Shown: piece after piece, positions 46,306 to 57,664 of the stretch
How the letters are laid out: every line of letters starts with the position of its first letter
Position numbering within the stretch: position 1 is the stretch's first letter
From: Miscanthus floridulus
Lineage: Eukaryota > Streptophyta > Magnoliopsida > Poales > Poaceae
Direction: 5' to 3'
Assembly (NCBI RefSeq): GCF_019320115.1
Contig: NC_089588.1
Location: 112,130,278-112,194,277 of the forward strand
Length of the DNA: 64,000 nt
The notes under the pieces: generated by a model
The model's input: only the letters and a program-made list of their open reading frames with translations
Database searches by the model: none
Told to the model about the DNA's origin: nothing
Position numbers and translations under genes: made by a program

Positions 46306-48782
46306 AACCAAAGAACCATGGCGCACTGTAGCTGTAGCACTGCTGCCTGGTCAGTCCGGCCGGTTTACCTTTCCAAGGGTTTCAAATCGTCCGACCGGAT
46401 CCACTGTATCTCTTGCCGCAGCTACTGCCCGCTACCGGTCACGATGCACTCCTGGATGGATGCTAGCGCTTCCCATCCTGACTCGATCGATCGTGAGTGC
46501 AGCTGTAGCTGCAGGTCATATACGTAGGTTAGGGAGCCGGCCAGCAGCCCAGCACCAGCAGGCGTGCTCATCTTCCCAACGGGCACTTGCTTGCAAATGC
46601 TTGGAGGCTTTTGGGGGGTCAATTCGTCATTTCACAACTTGGTCATATCAGTACATGCATGACTACTACTACATGTCACATGAAATGTCATCTCTCTCCG
46701 ATTCACAGCCGGGTATGCATGCCATGCATTGGGGAGCGAGCAGATCAGAGAGACACTCAGAGAGCTAGAGCTGTAGCTCAACTGGCCTTTCTAGTAGTAG
46801 AAATATTCCTTTCTGTGTAGGCATGGGGTACCAATTTATTTATCCTAGCTAGAGCTAGAGATGTTACTCTCATCTCTTAGAGATCCATCTTATGCGTGCA
46901 CACAAAAGACAACGTCATGTTCCTTGCTCATTATGCAATGTACCTTTACCAATGGTCTAATGGTGTCCATACTTTGCTTGATGTCACAAGACACCGTCTA
47001 TACAACACCCTAGAATATTCACAAGATTTTTTTTTCCAACCATGAGACTCCTAGTACGTGCGTGCCCGGAATTGTATCATACCAATACCATCATTACGTA
47101 CTAAAAGTTATATTTACTACTTGTATAGTGACTGTAAGTCTGATTTAGAGTAATTGCAATTTACCGAAATTGTTTCCGACGGATAAACTATGCGTTGCGC
47201 CGTTACCTGGCTGCCTGTGAACTGTGATGGAGTAGCCTGTCTTTTTGGGTTTGACTTGGGAGGCCACACAGCACACACGTTGCCGATAAAGAATACTCCG
47301 GTGAAATTTGGCTTCCCTATCCCACTCATTAATTAGCTGCCCAGTGTCTGTGGTGTTTGTGTGCGTGTCAATTGATTCAGATGTGATCGAGACAGTTTAG
47401 GCCAATTTCTGTGGAGGGTTTTACTTTTGTTTTGGAGGGTTTCACTTTCGCGAGAGTTTTTTGGCCATTAACTAGGATATCAGCTTAGTAAACTTGCTGA
47501 AATTATACAATATAAATGAAGAGAGACATGATCAAGATTTCATGGGAAAATGAGTTCCATAAAGATGAAACTAGTTTACACTGTTTTCAGCATATAGGAG
47601 TCTTGTAAACGGGGCATAAAACCTTCAATGAGACAGGCCTTATATTTACATGGCTTGTATGTAGCTCGTTATCAAATCTAAACCTTTTCATTATTATTCC
47701 GTGGTAATCAGTGTGTGGCTTGCGTGCATGTGATGGTTTATGTAGTACGTAAACGAACAACACCATCGACGTGTGTTTCCATTATAATATAGGCAAAATA
47801 CTTAAGATTATGTCGTGCCCACGGCTAAGCGTGACTGGACGGACGATCGCGACTAGGCCAAAAAAATAAGCCACAAACTTTCCGTCCATTCCAACAATGT
47901 CCGCCACGCAGTGCCGCACGTATGGACTCAGAGCATAAATCAAGACTGTAAACAGAGAGATCAGAATCAGAGAAGAGAAATCCACTCGTCCCCGACCCAC
48001 ATGAACCCACCACCACGTTTAGGTCTTATTTGGATGCACATGCATGTCTCCACATCAATCTACATTTGTTGAAGTTCAACCCATGTTGGTTGAGGTGGAG
48101 ATATGGGCATCTAAACAAGGCCTTAGATGACCAAGATAACCATTGTTGTGGTCTCGTGGATGAAACGCCGGCAGAATAGAGAGACCAAAATGGACCTCTT
48201 AGAGCAAAGCCTCTAGCGAGGAAATGTGACGCCAAAAACAACGACCATCTCCCATCCAGGAAACCCAAGGGAAGGTTTTCACTCGAAGACCCACAAAGGG
48301 ATAGCGGTGGTTCAAGGACACCCTCGAGAGAGAGCGTCGTGTTCGGAAACCATCGCGGTTGTCAACTCGGACCTGAAGCTAGGTGTAGCTAGCTTATGCT
48401 AGAATTGCAAGTTTGCAACCACACCAACCCTTTGTTGTTGGGAAACAAATCAGGTGCGGACTATCCGTACGTAACACGGTGCGGACATTGTGCATGACAT
48501 GTGGCCCATGGGACGTGTGATTTTGTAGGCAGACCCATACGTCAGCAGCACAATCCATACAGGATCGCATAGGGACGGTCCGTACGTAATTTTTTTCCTG
48601 TTGTTGTAGCTCCAACGTCGTCCCATCACCACCACAAAAAAATCCAACACGCTACCGGACCTCGCTACTACCACATGAAAAAAGACTGGTCACAACCTGG
48701 GTTCTATCCAATCCACCCTGAGGAGAGCGATGCGAATGTAGGAAAGAGGTTGGACCTATCTCATGCCAAATGTTAGCTAGTA
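46306..48782. other. Gene-poor interval between copies A and B of CACTA family 2
   Basis: No coding region, LTR or transposon end is convincing here. A palindromic-looking pair, GACTATCCGTACGTAA near 48460 and GGTCCGTACGTAAT near 48580, might mark a small decayed inverted-repeat element. The remainder looks like ordinary intergenic DNA with balanced composition. Confidence 0.5.
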
Positions 48783-48892
48783 CTCACTTCATTCCAAATT
48801 ATAAGATTTTTTTAGTTTATATCTAAGTGTATAACAAAAGCTATTTATCTAGAAAAGCTAAAACGTACTATAATTTGGAAAATAGAGGGGAG
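48783..48892. mobile_element. Stowaway-type MITE
   Basis: The left end CTCACTTCATTCCAAATTAT and the right end ATAATTTGGAAAATAGAGGG are inverted copies of the Stowaway consensus (CTCCCTCCGTTCCAAATTAT). Length is 110 bp, with TA on the left and a changed TG on the right. Confidence 0.8.
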
Positions 48893-48982
48893 TGCCTAGG
48901 ATGATTTAAGAAATTAGTTTATTTTGGGATCTTGAACTATATAGACACAGATTAATCCAACGTGAGCAACGGTCTCGAGAAT

Positions 48983-49010
48983 TGTGACTAAAACAAAGAG
49001 GTTGAGACAC
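48983..49010. repeat. 28-bp flank shared with 32446-32473
   Basis: TGTGACTAAAACAAAGAGGT and the next eight bases are identical before copies A and B of CACTA family 2. This shows that the two copies arose by duplication of an already inserted element, not by two transpositions. Confidence 0.85.
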
Positions 49011-51425
49011 CACTACCGGAAACTAGGTGTTTGCCGAGTGCAAGAATGTTTGCCGAGTGCATTATATCGGGCACTCGGCAAAATAATTGCACTCGGCAAA
49101 AAAAAGAAAAAAAAAACGCTCGGCGAAGTTTGGCACTCGACAAATCAGAAAAAAAACACTCGATAAAAGTTAGGCACTCGGCAAAGAACCGCCACGTGGA
49201 CAACCGTTATTCCGTGTGTTGTCCATTAGTACGTTTGCCAAGTGTTCATTAGTGGAAACACTCAGCAAACAAATACACTCGGTAAAGAAATATGTTTGCC
49301 AAGTATATTTGTTTGGTACTCGATAAAGAAATAAATTTTTCTTTTCTCTTCTGACCTTGAAACTTTTTTTGCTCTCCGCATACAACATGTGGTGCTCCTT
49401 GTTAAAATTTGGTATATTTTTTGGACCTGCTTGATATATTTAATTAATTTATTGTATTTTAAGGAATTTTTTGGTATAAGTCAAATTTGAACCGCAAGTG
49501 ATTCAAATAATAGAATAAAATGAGTAGAAAAATGATATTCAAGTTATTAAGTCCATTGTGAGGCCTTACCTAGGAAATAAAAAGAAATTTCAAACATCTT
49601 GTTCAGGAAATACGACCACGAACGTGTGGCCGAATGATTTTTAAATTCTAAAAAAAGCAAACGAAGTCTGAAAATCATGAGATTTGTCATGAAGTGATGA
49701 TATAATACGTGGAGGCTGTGGTAAAAAATTGAGAAGGTTTCGTACATTTTATCACGTATAACGTTTACAAACCGAAGCATCTCAGAAGAAGAATCGTAGC
49801 ATTGAGAAGGATTCGGTAAGATTTTGAGTCAAAGTCACGGTCGAATTGGGGTTTGGCTTCAAAATATTTTGTATAGGCAATAGAGAACTTTGATTGTTTC
49901 ATATGAAATTATGATAATTTTTTGGATCCGTTTGATAATTTAAATTTTAATTTATTAATTGCAATTATAGAATTTTCAATGATATAATTAAATTTGAGCT
50001 GTAACTGCATAAAATAATGGAATAATATTCCTAGAAAAATCCAATATATATTGTTGAGTCAATTTGACAAGGTATTTTTAAAGTACATCGGAACAAATTG
50101 AGAAAAACATAGCCTGGAAAAGGACAAGAAGAAAAATGAAAAAAAAATAGGTTTGCCGAGTGCTCATTATGTGGCACTCGGCAAAGCTGACGTTTGATGA
50201 GTGCCAGACCAAGGACACTCGGCAAACCGCCTCACCGGCCCCACACACGCACAGTAGTTTAGGGTTTGAAAAAAAGAAAAACAAAATGTGTTTGCCAAGT
50301 GCTAGATCACAGGCACTCGGCAAACCTCCTAATAACCACCCTAGGCCGGCCTCACCCACACGCGTACGCGCGCGCACACACGCATCCCGCTGCCGCCCCC
50401 TGTCCCCCCCCCCCCCCCTACTCGACTTCAGAGTTAAACACAAAGCTGGGGAATGTTGTTGTTATGTCCCTGAATCATTGACCAAGGTAAACCGTTAGCA
50501 GTGTGTTGCTTCCAATCAAAGTTCACGCAAAACACAAAGCAGAAATTTTATGTTGGTCAGTTCTGGTTCAGATAAATGTAAGACTATGATAGTAACATTG
50601 AATCTCTAAACAACTGATTTAAGAGGCAGCAGCACATAGAAAGTAGATTCTTTTTTGTAAGTTTCATATCTCAGCCTTCAGGTGACAGAAAAATAACTAC
50701 AAATCAAGTAAACATTCTGAACTTCTGTTCAAATAAATTGTGTAAGTAGCAGCGATCCTGTCAGTTATCTTAGATATTTCATTTTTGCTGGCAGAGGCAT
50801 CAGTTGGGATTTAAAATGATACATCATTCACTAATTTAGGTATGAGGAGATAAAGATATATATGCTTCTGAATTTCTATTTTGAAACATTTTGCTGTAGT
50901 CTCCATAAAATGATTCTAAATTTCTATTTTGTACATTCTTACTTGAGGTATGGCAGAGTCATTATCTTCATCAAGGAAGGATTTCTTGTGACAAAATTCT
51001 CCCACTCCGTTCTATCTATTTTCCCATCCTGATTTGCATCAGCATCCGAAAATGTCTGTCGTCACGATATAACTTGCTGTAAGTCTTATTCCAGTATAGG
51101 TCAGAGGACCAATTAATGACTCAAGTAACCATTTGATTTCTGATGAAATGTTTAAAAGAACCTTATCCAGGATTGTCTCAATGATCTCATCAGATAGCCT
51201 CATTTCTGATTCTCCTAGGAGAGCAACTAACATCTACTTAACCTGCACCAGGAGCCCCCGGCCGCCGCCGCCCCAGGACCCCACTGCCCCCTGCCGGCCG
51301 CCGCCCTCCCCGGGCGCCCTCTACTCGATTTAGTACAAGGTAGATAGGGAATGCGAGCAGCGTGAAGGGGACTGTGAATCTGAGCTTCTTTGGTGCGTGG
51401 TTCTAGTTGCCATTGCAACTTCTCT
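49011..51425. mobile_element. CACTA family 2 (TTTGCCGAGTG), copy B, with captured CBL fragment
   Basis: It starts CACTACCGGAAACTAGG and parallels copy A through 50575, including TTTGCCGAGTG clusters at 49020-49300 and 50150-50325. At 50324 it shows a single GGCAAACCTCC where copy A holds C1. A CBL gene fragment lies at 50418-51242 on the minus strand, then a GC-rich stretch (51245-51325). No right inverted end is seen before C2 begins at 51426; the last 180 bp may be flanking DNA. Confidence 0.78.
50418..51242 (-). pseudogene. Captured calcineurin B-like (CBL) calcium-sensor gene fragment, three exons
   Basis: Three exons are visible on the minus strand with intact GT/AG borders. The first, 51242-51162 (27 codons), encodes MLVALLGESEMRLSDEIIET then ILDK. 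The second, 51055-50943, encodes [18 protein letters not shown] with a complete EF-hand loop ([12 protein letters not shown]) and [13 protein letters not shown]. The third, 50469-50418, encodes DITTTFPSFVFNSEVE and a stop. The exon 2-3 phase (AA/G) joins perfectly to LKDI. CBL proteins sense calcium and activate CIPK kinases. The third codon of the first exon is TAG where CBLs have Gln, and upstream EF-hands are missing, so this is a transposon-borne fragment. Confidence 0.85.
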
Positions 51426-51937
51426 CACTAGTACAGAAACAAGCTTTACTCCTGGTTGGGAAACCCTTTTAGTCCTGGTTTCCCAACCGGGAGCACGAAT
51501 CCGGGACTAAAGGGCCCCTCCTTTAGTCCTGGTTTCTCGCTCGGGACTAAAGGTTCTTTAGACCCGGTTGGTAATACCAACCGGGGCTAAAGAGGCCTCC
51601 CGGGCTGGCCACGTGGGCCGGCCCTTTAGTCCTGGTTGGTATTACCAACCAGGACTAAAGGTTTTCTTTTTTTTATTTCTATTTTCAATTGATGATTCGT
51701 TTTGGTTTTCGAATATGTTTTTTAATACGCATTCTATGCTGCTAATAATATACGTATTCTACACGCTTATAATGTTCGAACATTTTGTACAAACTAAAGT
51801 ATGAAACTAACGTATATATTACATGCATATACATATATTATACGTTATTTTATGTACATATAATATGTGTGTGTATATATATATATTATAAATAAAGCTT
51901 CCATTGTATATTCTATCATATCCTTGGGATAACAAAT

Positions 51938-54900
51938 TCACTCCATTTCGTTTGGTTTCCATGTTTCGTTCATGTCATTGTAAAACTCGCCGACGGGGTT
52001 TAAGACCTGGTCATTAAGAAATCCTGCTATGGTCTCTTGAATTGCTTTCAGTTGGTCACGTCGTATGACTTTTTTCCTTCAACGATAGAGTCTTCAATAA
52101 AAGTTAAAGGAAAAGTATTAATATATATTAAGAAATCCTGCTATGGTCTCTTGAATTGCTTTCAGTGTGTGTTGGTCACGTGATTACTTATATATATAAG
52201 CAATAAAATAAATTGTGAATATATGAATATATTTATATAACATACTTTGAGGATCTCTTCAGGAGTTCTTTTTGCGTATGCCATGATGAACTCGCAAACA
52301 TAGTATCCGCAGTAGTTGGTCCCCTGTTCTTGCCTCAGAACCCACTTTTACGAGAAAAAAGATCCGGTGAATTGAAAGCATGCATGGTGTTAATTGAATT
52401 ATATATATAAATGTAGCTAGTACTTACTTTGTGTGCGATTCATCCAGTGGCGCTTTGCAATGTTTCATGTGGTGTTCCTCAATGAAACTTTTCCAAACAC
52501 TGCACCCAATAAAATAAAAAATTAATTTGGCCGTTAATAATTGTTGCAGTTAAGAGATCGGGGTATATATAGTTGCTAGAGAGATCAAATTACTCTTGGA
52601 TCATATCTATCATGTCTTGGTACTCTGTTTGCTCTTTTCTTAACGAGTCTAAGATGCTCAACCGACTATTGGCCATATCGATGACCATCAATATCTAGTG
52701 ATTGCTGCATATGTTTTTATACACAAATATGATCGACATTAACTAGAGTCAACATATATATATGGGAGATAGCTTCGCTAGTAAGCAAATAATTGAACAA
52801 ATGTCCATATGATCGACATTAATTATTTAACACTCACTTGAAGTTGTAGGGAAAGAGTATGTCCTTGTTTTGTTGGTTCATTAAGAACCTCATGAGATTT
52901 TTCTCGAGTTCAGCTTTCCATTCAGGCGGGGGATTAGGGTGTTCGAATAAGACATTTGGATCAACGAAACCAACATCATTATCCTTTCTCTTTCTGAGTT
53001 CTGTCATCTCATATCTGCATATATAAAAATATAGTGTGAGGATATATAATTTATATATATACATGTAGCTTTATATATATACACACTTTAATAGTAGAAA
53101 ATAATCACACTTACAGACAATAGCAGCTAATGAGACTTTTATCGAGAGAGTCCAAGTGGCATAGTTGGTGTAATTCTAAAAACTCGACATATATAACGTC
53201 ATTGCCACGGAAGTAATGTTGGTTTCTAACTCTGACAGAAACAAAGTTCTCTCCCCGTTCATATGCTGCCATGTACCACTTATTTAGCAGGTACATTTGC
53301 GTACCCAGTTCACCTAAGGCCTCAGGGTTGTATAGACTCTTTCCATGTTCAAATTTCTTTCAAGGATCCACTTTCAGAGCAGATGGTCCTTCAACGAGCA
53401 CTTGGGTAAGGTCCAAACCAGTATCCTCGTAAAACTGAACCAGGTCCTCAAAATCGATGTCCAGTAAGTCTAAGTTTGAACCATATTCATTACGAATGAC
53501 AAGAGGGGGGACTGATTGTTATGATTATTGTCCGAGTTGTGCAACACCTTTTCCTACTCTAGGCTGGTGGGCCAACAGCTTTGTTTGCGGGGCAGATCTC
53601 TTAGGAGCTGGCTGCTTCTAGGTCATCAAGGGAGGCGGGGCAACCGTTGGAGACCTCTTTGGAGGCGTTGGAGACCTCTTTGGAGGTGACGGCGGTGGCG
53701 GCATTGCATAATCATTGCCCGAAGCACTATGATGATCTGAAGATTGAATAATTGGACTTAGGTTAGCGGAGGCCCTGCTGTGTGAGTACAAAAAAGAATA
53801 ATTAGGTATAAGAAATTGTTATTATTAATCATGTATATCAATAGAAAATTAGTGAAAAAATTGTTTCGTCCACTTTTGTCCGCACCTATTGTCTGGCAGT
53901 TGAGGAAGCGACGGTGGACTAGAGACCCCGGGACTAATGATGTAGCGCTTGCGCCATAGTATGAATGCCTTCTCTGCTTCTCCTAGAGTCTTCTCCGCAT
54001 CACCTCCTGGAATATCAAGAGCCAGATCACTAAAACCTTTGTTAACTCTATCCACTGAGACGCTAATATATCTAGGTGGTATTTATTGCCTCGTGGATTC
54101 TTGGTGTCTTGGTAGGATCTGGAGGAGAAAAAACACCAAGAGCCATCATGATTGTGGCATTCCCTTTTGGAATATGTAGCTCACATGATGTAAACGATGC
54201 AGTGATATCATCCACGGGGAAACGTAGCATTGCGTCATCTTGATTTGGTAACTCCGTGGAAGCACAGCTGCTTTTCAACTGATCAGGGGGCTAATATTAA
54301 TATTGATTCCTGGATCTGATGCCTGCCTTTGGGCACTCATTGCTATTTGCACTTGCTTTATGATTTCGTCCTGTATTCTAGCTTGCATGTCTTTTTTGTG
54401 CTCCTGTGCTTGAAGCAACGCCTCCCGTGACTCACGAACATATTCCTCCAACCTGTTAATTTGCGCTGCTTCCTCATCCTTCCTTCTCTGCCGGCTTCTA
54501 TAGGTATCTCTGTCGTTAGGGAAACCATGCTCCCAAGAAATGTTCCATCGTAAACCTCTCGTTCGGCCACTATGTTCAGCAGTCCCGATGGCATACGTCA
54601 GTTCATCCTTCTCTCTATTGGGCCTGAACGCACCAACAACTTTAGCTTGTAGAGCATAAGAAAATCTTTGTGTTTCTCTTTCAAGTTTTGGGCCATGAAC
54701 CAGCTTCCCGGTCTCTAGGTCCAGTCTTTCTCCATAAGTGAAAAACCAATTCTTCACGCGTTTGGGCCAATTGAGTGATTCTGGCGTGATACCCTTGGCA
54801 AGAATATCCGCTTCCATTTTTTCCCACTTGGGAATGGCAGTCGCGTAGCCATCTAATCCCATGCCATGGTGGTATACCTTCTATCGGGTGTTCTCTTGGT

Positions 54901-55691
54901 TCCTTCACACCCGTTCCTCACCCTCTTCCAATGTCTTATACTGTACAAAATTATTCCAGTAGGGCCTCAACTTCGTGAGCGGGCCCCTAGTATTGAAATT
55001 GGGCGTTAGGTTCTTCTTAACGTATTTCGTGTATAGGGATTTCTTCCAAGTCTAGAATTGTGTGGCCATCTTCTTCATAGCCCACTTTCGAACTACCTCC
55101 TTCAATTCATCATCGTTGATATCATCATAATCATCCGCTTGCAACGTGAAATGTTGAAGGATATCATCCCAAATTAAATTCTTATCAAGATCAGAGACAA
55201 AACTAACATAAGGCTCGTTGATATTTTGCTTCTATTCATGGGCACTGATCGGAAGTCTGTCCCTTACAAGGTATCCATAGTGTTGAATGAATTTTCTTGC
55301 ATATGGACCAAGTGGTTCGCCTATCTCGACATTGAATTCCAATATTATGTAGCACCCCTCCAATGGCTTTTTCGGGCCTCAAATATTTTTGCTTTTCGCC
55401 ATTGTGGTCATCGATCTAGAGGGCTACGTATAAAAAAAGAAAAAATAAATATCATGTGTACACATAATATATGATAGATATTCATATATATATATATATA
55501 TATTATTCAAATATATATATAAATATATATACCTCGTCAGTATTTTCTTGCACAATATTTTCTTGATTATTTTCAAGAGCTAAGTATTGACTCCCGTCAT
55601 CTACATCCTGCTGATCACCATCGACAAATTGAGTGCCAGTGTTGATAATATCCATCATTTCTTCATCCATGTTGTCTCTCGGGGCAGCCAT
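51938..55691 (-). pseudogene. Transposase_24 - DUF8039 - ULP1 fusion gene of C2, broken
   Basis: The gene starts MAAPRDNMDEEMMDIINTG at 55691 and follows the exon plan of C1. The Transposase_24 core is in one frame over 54862-54275 (YATAIPKWEKMEADIL, PKRVKNWFFTYGERLDLETG, DELTYAIGTAEHSG), so C2 keeps the two bases lost in C1. A TAG near 54885 and frame changes near 54290 and 54080 break it elsewhere. About 290 bp of the proline-rich linker and adjoining region are deleted at about 53560. ULP1 elements remain (RNQHYFRGNDVIYVEF, VGFVDPNVLF, NHWI-type exon now with a TAG before it). The stop is at 51938. Confidence 0.8.
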
Positions 55692-55759
55692 CTAGCTTTT
55701 ACACCACTAGATATATCTATAAAAAATAAAAACCATATATCTATAAAATGGATTGAGTC

Positions 55760-57004
55760 ATGTGCTTAAAATTAATTAAATAACTACACTCGAAATTAAA
55801 GTCTCCAAAGCATAACTTTGATTTCTTATTTTCTAGAAATATTTATTGGCAAGTGATATATATAACAAATTTATATATATAACAATATAAATTTAAAACT
55901 CTTTAATATGTATAACAAATATATATATATATATATATAACAATACAAATTTATAACTCTCTAATTTGTATGTATAACATCACTAAAGTCTTTTTTCATA
56001 TATCAAAATTCATATATATACAATATATCACTAAAGTCAAAATATCAAAATTTATATCACCAAAGTTAGTATCTTTCCACATATCACTGAAATCAGTCTT
56101 TTTTCTTATATCAAAATTCATATATATACAATATATCACTAAAGTCAATATATGAAAAATTATATATCATGTAGCTAATGAAACCATATAACACTAATAA
56201 TAAAGTAATTCTATTCAATTATCAAGAGATTCAAATATATATCTTCAATATTATTTTGTACAACTATATAGTTTAATTAATTTTGTATCTTATATTACTG
56301 TATATATAAACAAAAATTCATAGCATCTATTTTTTCTACATTTTTTCTCTGCCAAATAATTAATTTGCACACACACAGTACATCACACACGTAGTCACAA
56401 AACGACAGAGGAGAATGCTGCTCAGCTCGATCTCGATCTAGACGCCGAGGATGACGATCACAGCTCCAGCGAGGACGAGGCGAGTATGATGACGGGGGCT
56501 CCGACGAGGACAAGGACAGAGCTAGTATCTAGGCACGTACACACACGCGGACACGGGGCCGGGGCAGAGATCGACGAGGCGGGCTGGGGACGAGGCGGCG
56601 TGAGCCGCCGGATGGCCGAAACCGAGAGCCGCAGAGACGCGTGCGGCTGGATCAGGCAGGGACAAAGGCAGAGAGTAGCCGCACACGCACGGTCGAGGCA
56701 AGGGGCCGTGGCGTGACGAGGCGAGGCCGACGGGGGCGCGGTGATGACGACGAACGGCGTTGGGACAGTGGTGAAGAGAAGAGGCACGGCAGCGCGGTTG
56801 GATCCGGCAGGGACGAAGGTGCGGAGTAGCTGCACACGCAGGGTGGCAAGAGGCGCTCTCGTTGGCGGGCAAAAGAAATAGATCGAGGAAGAAGAATGGC
56901 ACCCCTGAGGGAGTGGCCACGGGCGACGGTGACGAGGGCGGCGGCGGCGGCAGTGGCGATGGGCGACAAAGACGAAGAGTGAGGAGGAAGAAGAAACGGT
57001 CGCC
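55760..57004 (-). other. Leader and 5' intron region of the C2 Transposase_24 gene
   Basis: From 55760 to 56400 the sequence is AT-rich and reads as an intron. From 56400 to 57004 it is GC-rich with long open frames on both strands. Its position directly downstream of the TATA box at 57011-57005 (minus) makes it a leader exon, not a separate gene. Confidence 0.5.
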
Positions 57005-57175
57005 TTATATAGGGGAGGGACCTTTAGTCTCGGCTCCTATAAATGACCGGGACTAAAAGACCTTTAGTCCCGGCTGGTATTACGATCCGGAACTAAAGGT
57101 GTATTTTTGGCGGGTCGCAAAAAATGCAGCCCACCTTTAGTCCTGGGTGGTAGATCTACCCGGGACTAAAGTTGG
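57005..57175 (-). promoter_or_regulatory. Internal repeat block plus TATA box of C2
   Basis: Six TTTAGTCCCGG-type motifs (57023-57170) are followed on the minus strand, 11 bp later, by TATATAA (57011-57005). This is the counterpart of the C1 block at 40373-40675. From 57180 to 57660 the sequence is AT-rich without a gene. Confidence 0.65.
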
Positions 57176-57664
57176 GCTGCAGTTTCACTTCTTGCTCATT
57201 TCAAGCTCTATTTGTTTTTTTATATATTTCTTTCTATAAAATGTTAAAGTCTTGTTAATTGCACAGTAAGTTAAATACAAGGAATAAAATTGTTTTAAAA
57301 GAATATGAATTTACTTTTGCTTTATTGCACACTGGAAAATTGTGTGACCTAAAGTTTTTTGTTTTTTCTTATAAATATTGAAACATAATGTCATTAATAA
57401 TTACTATTTCGTTAATGCAAAAATGTAGTGTTTAATTTAAATCATTAAAACTTTTGTTTTAGATTGGAAAATTGTTTTCACATCATTTTAACGTAAATCT
57501 TTTCATTTTTTCATCACTCATTGTTCAAAAGCGACATGGAAATCCCACCATCAAACACAAATTTAATCTGAACATAGAAAAAAAGGAAACACCTAATAAA
57601 CATCTCTGAATTCACAATTATTACATAATACCTCTAATACACACTATTAAACATCACTATATAT

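Noticed and set aside
46422..48674. Assorted short frames between the two family-2 CACTA copies
   Set aside because: None shows a motif, repeat-supported conservation or splice structure.
56458..57056. Several long frames on both strands of C2 between the TATA box and the Transposase_24 start
   Set aside because: GC-rich leader sequence; frames overlap each other on both strands and have no counterpart in C1.
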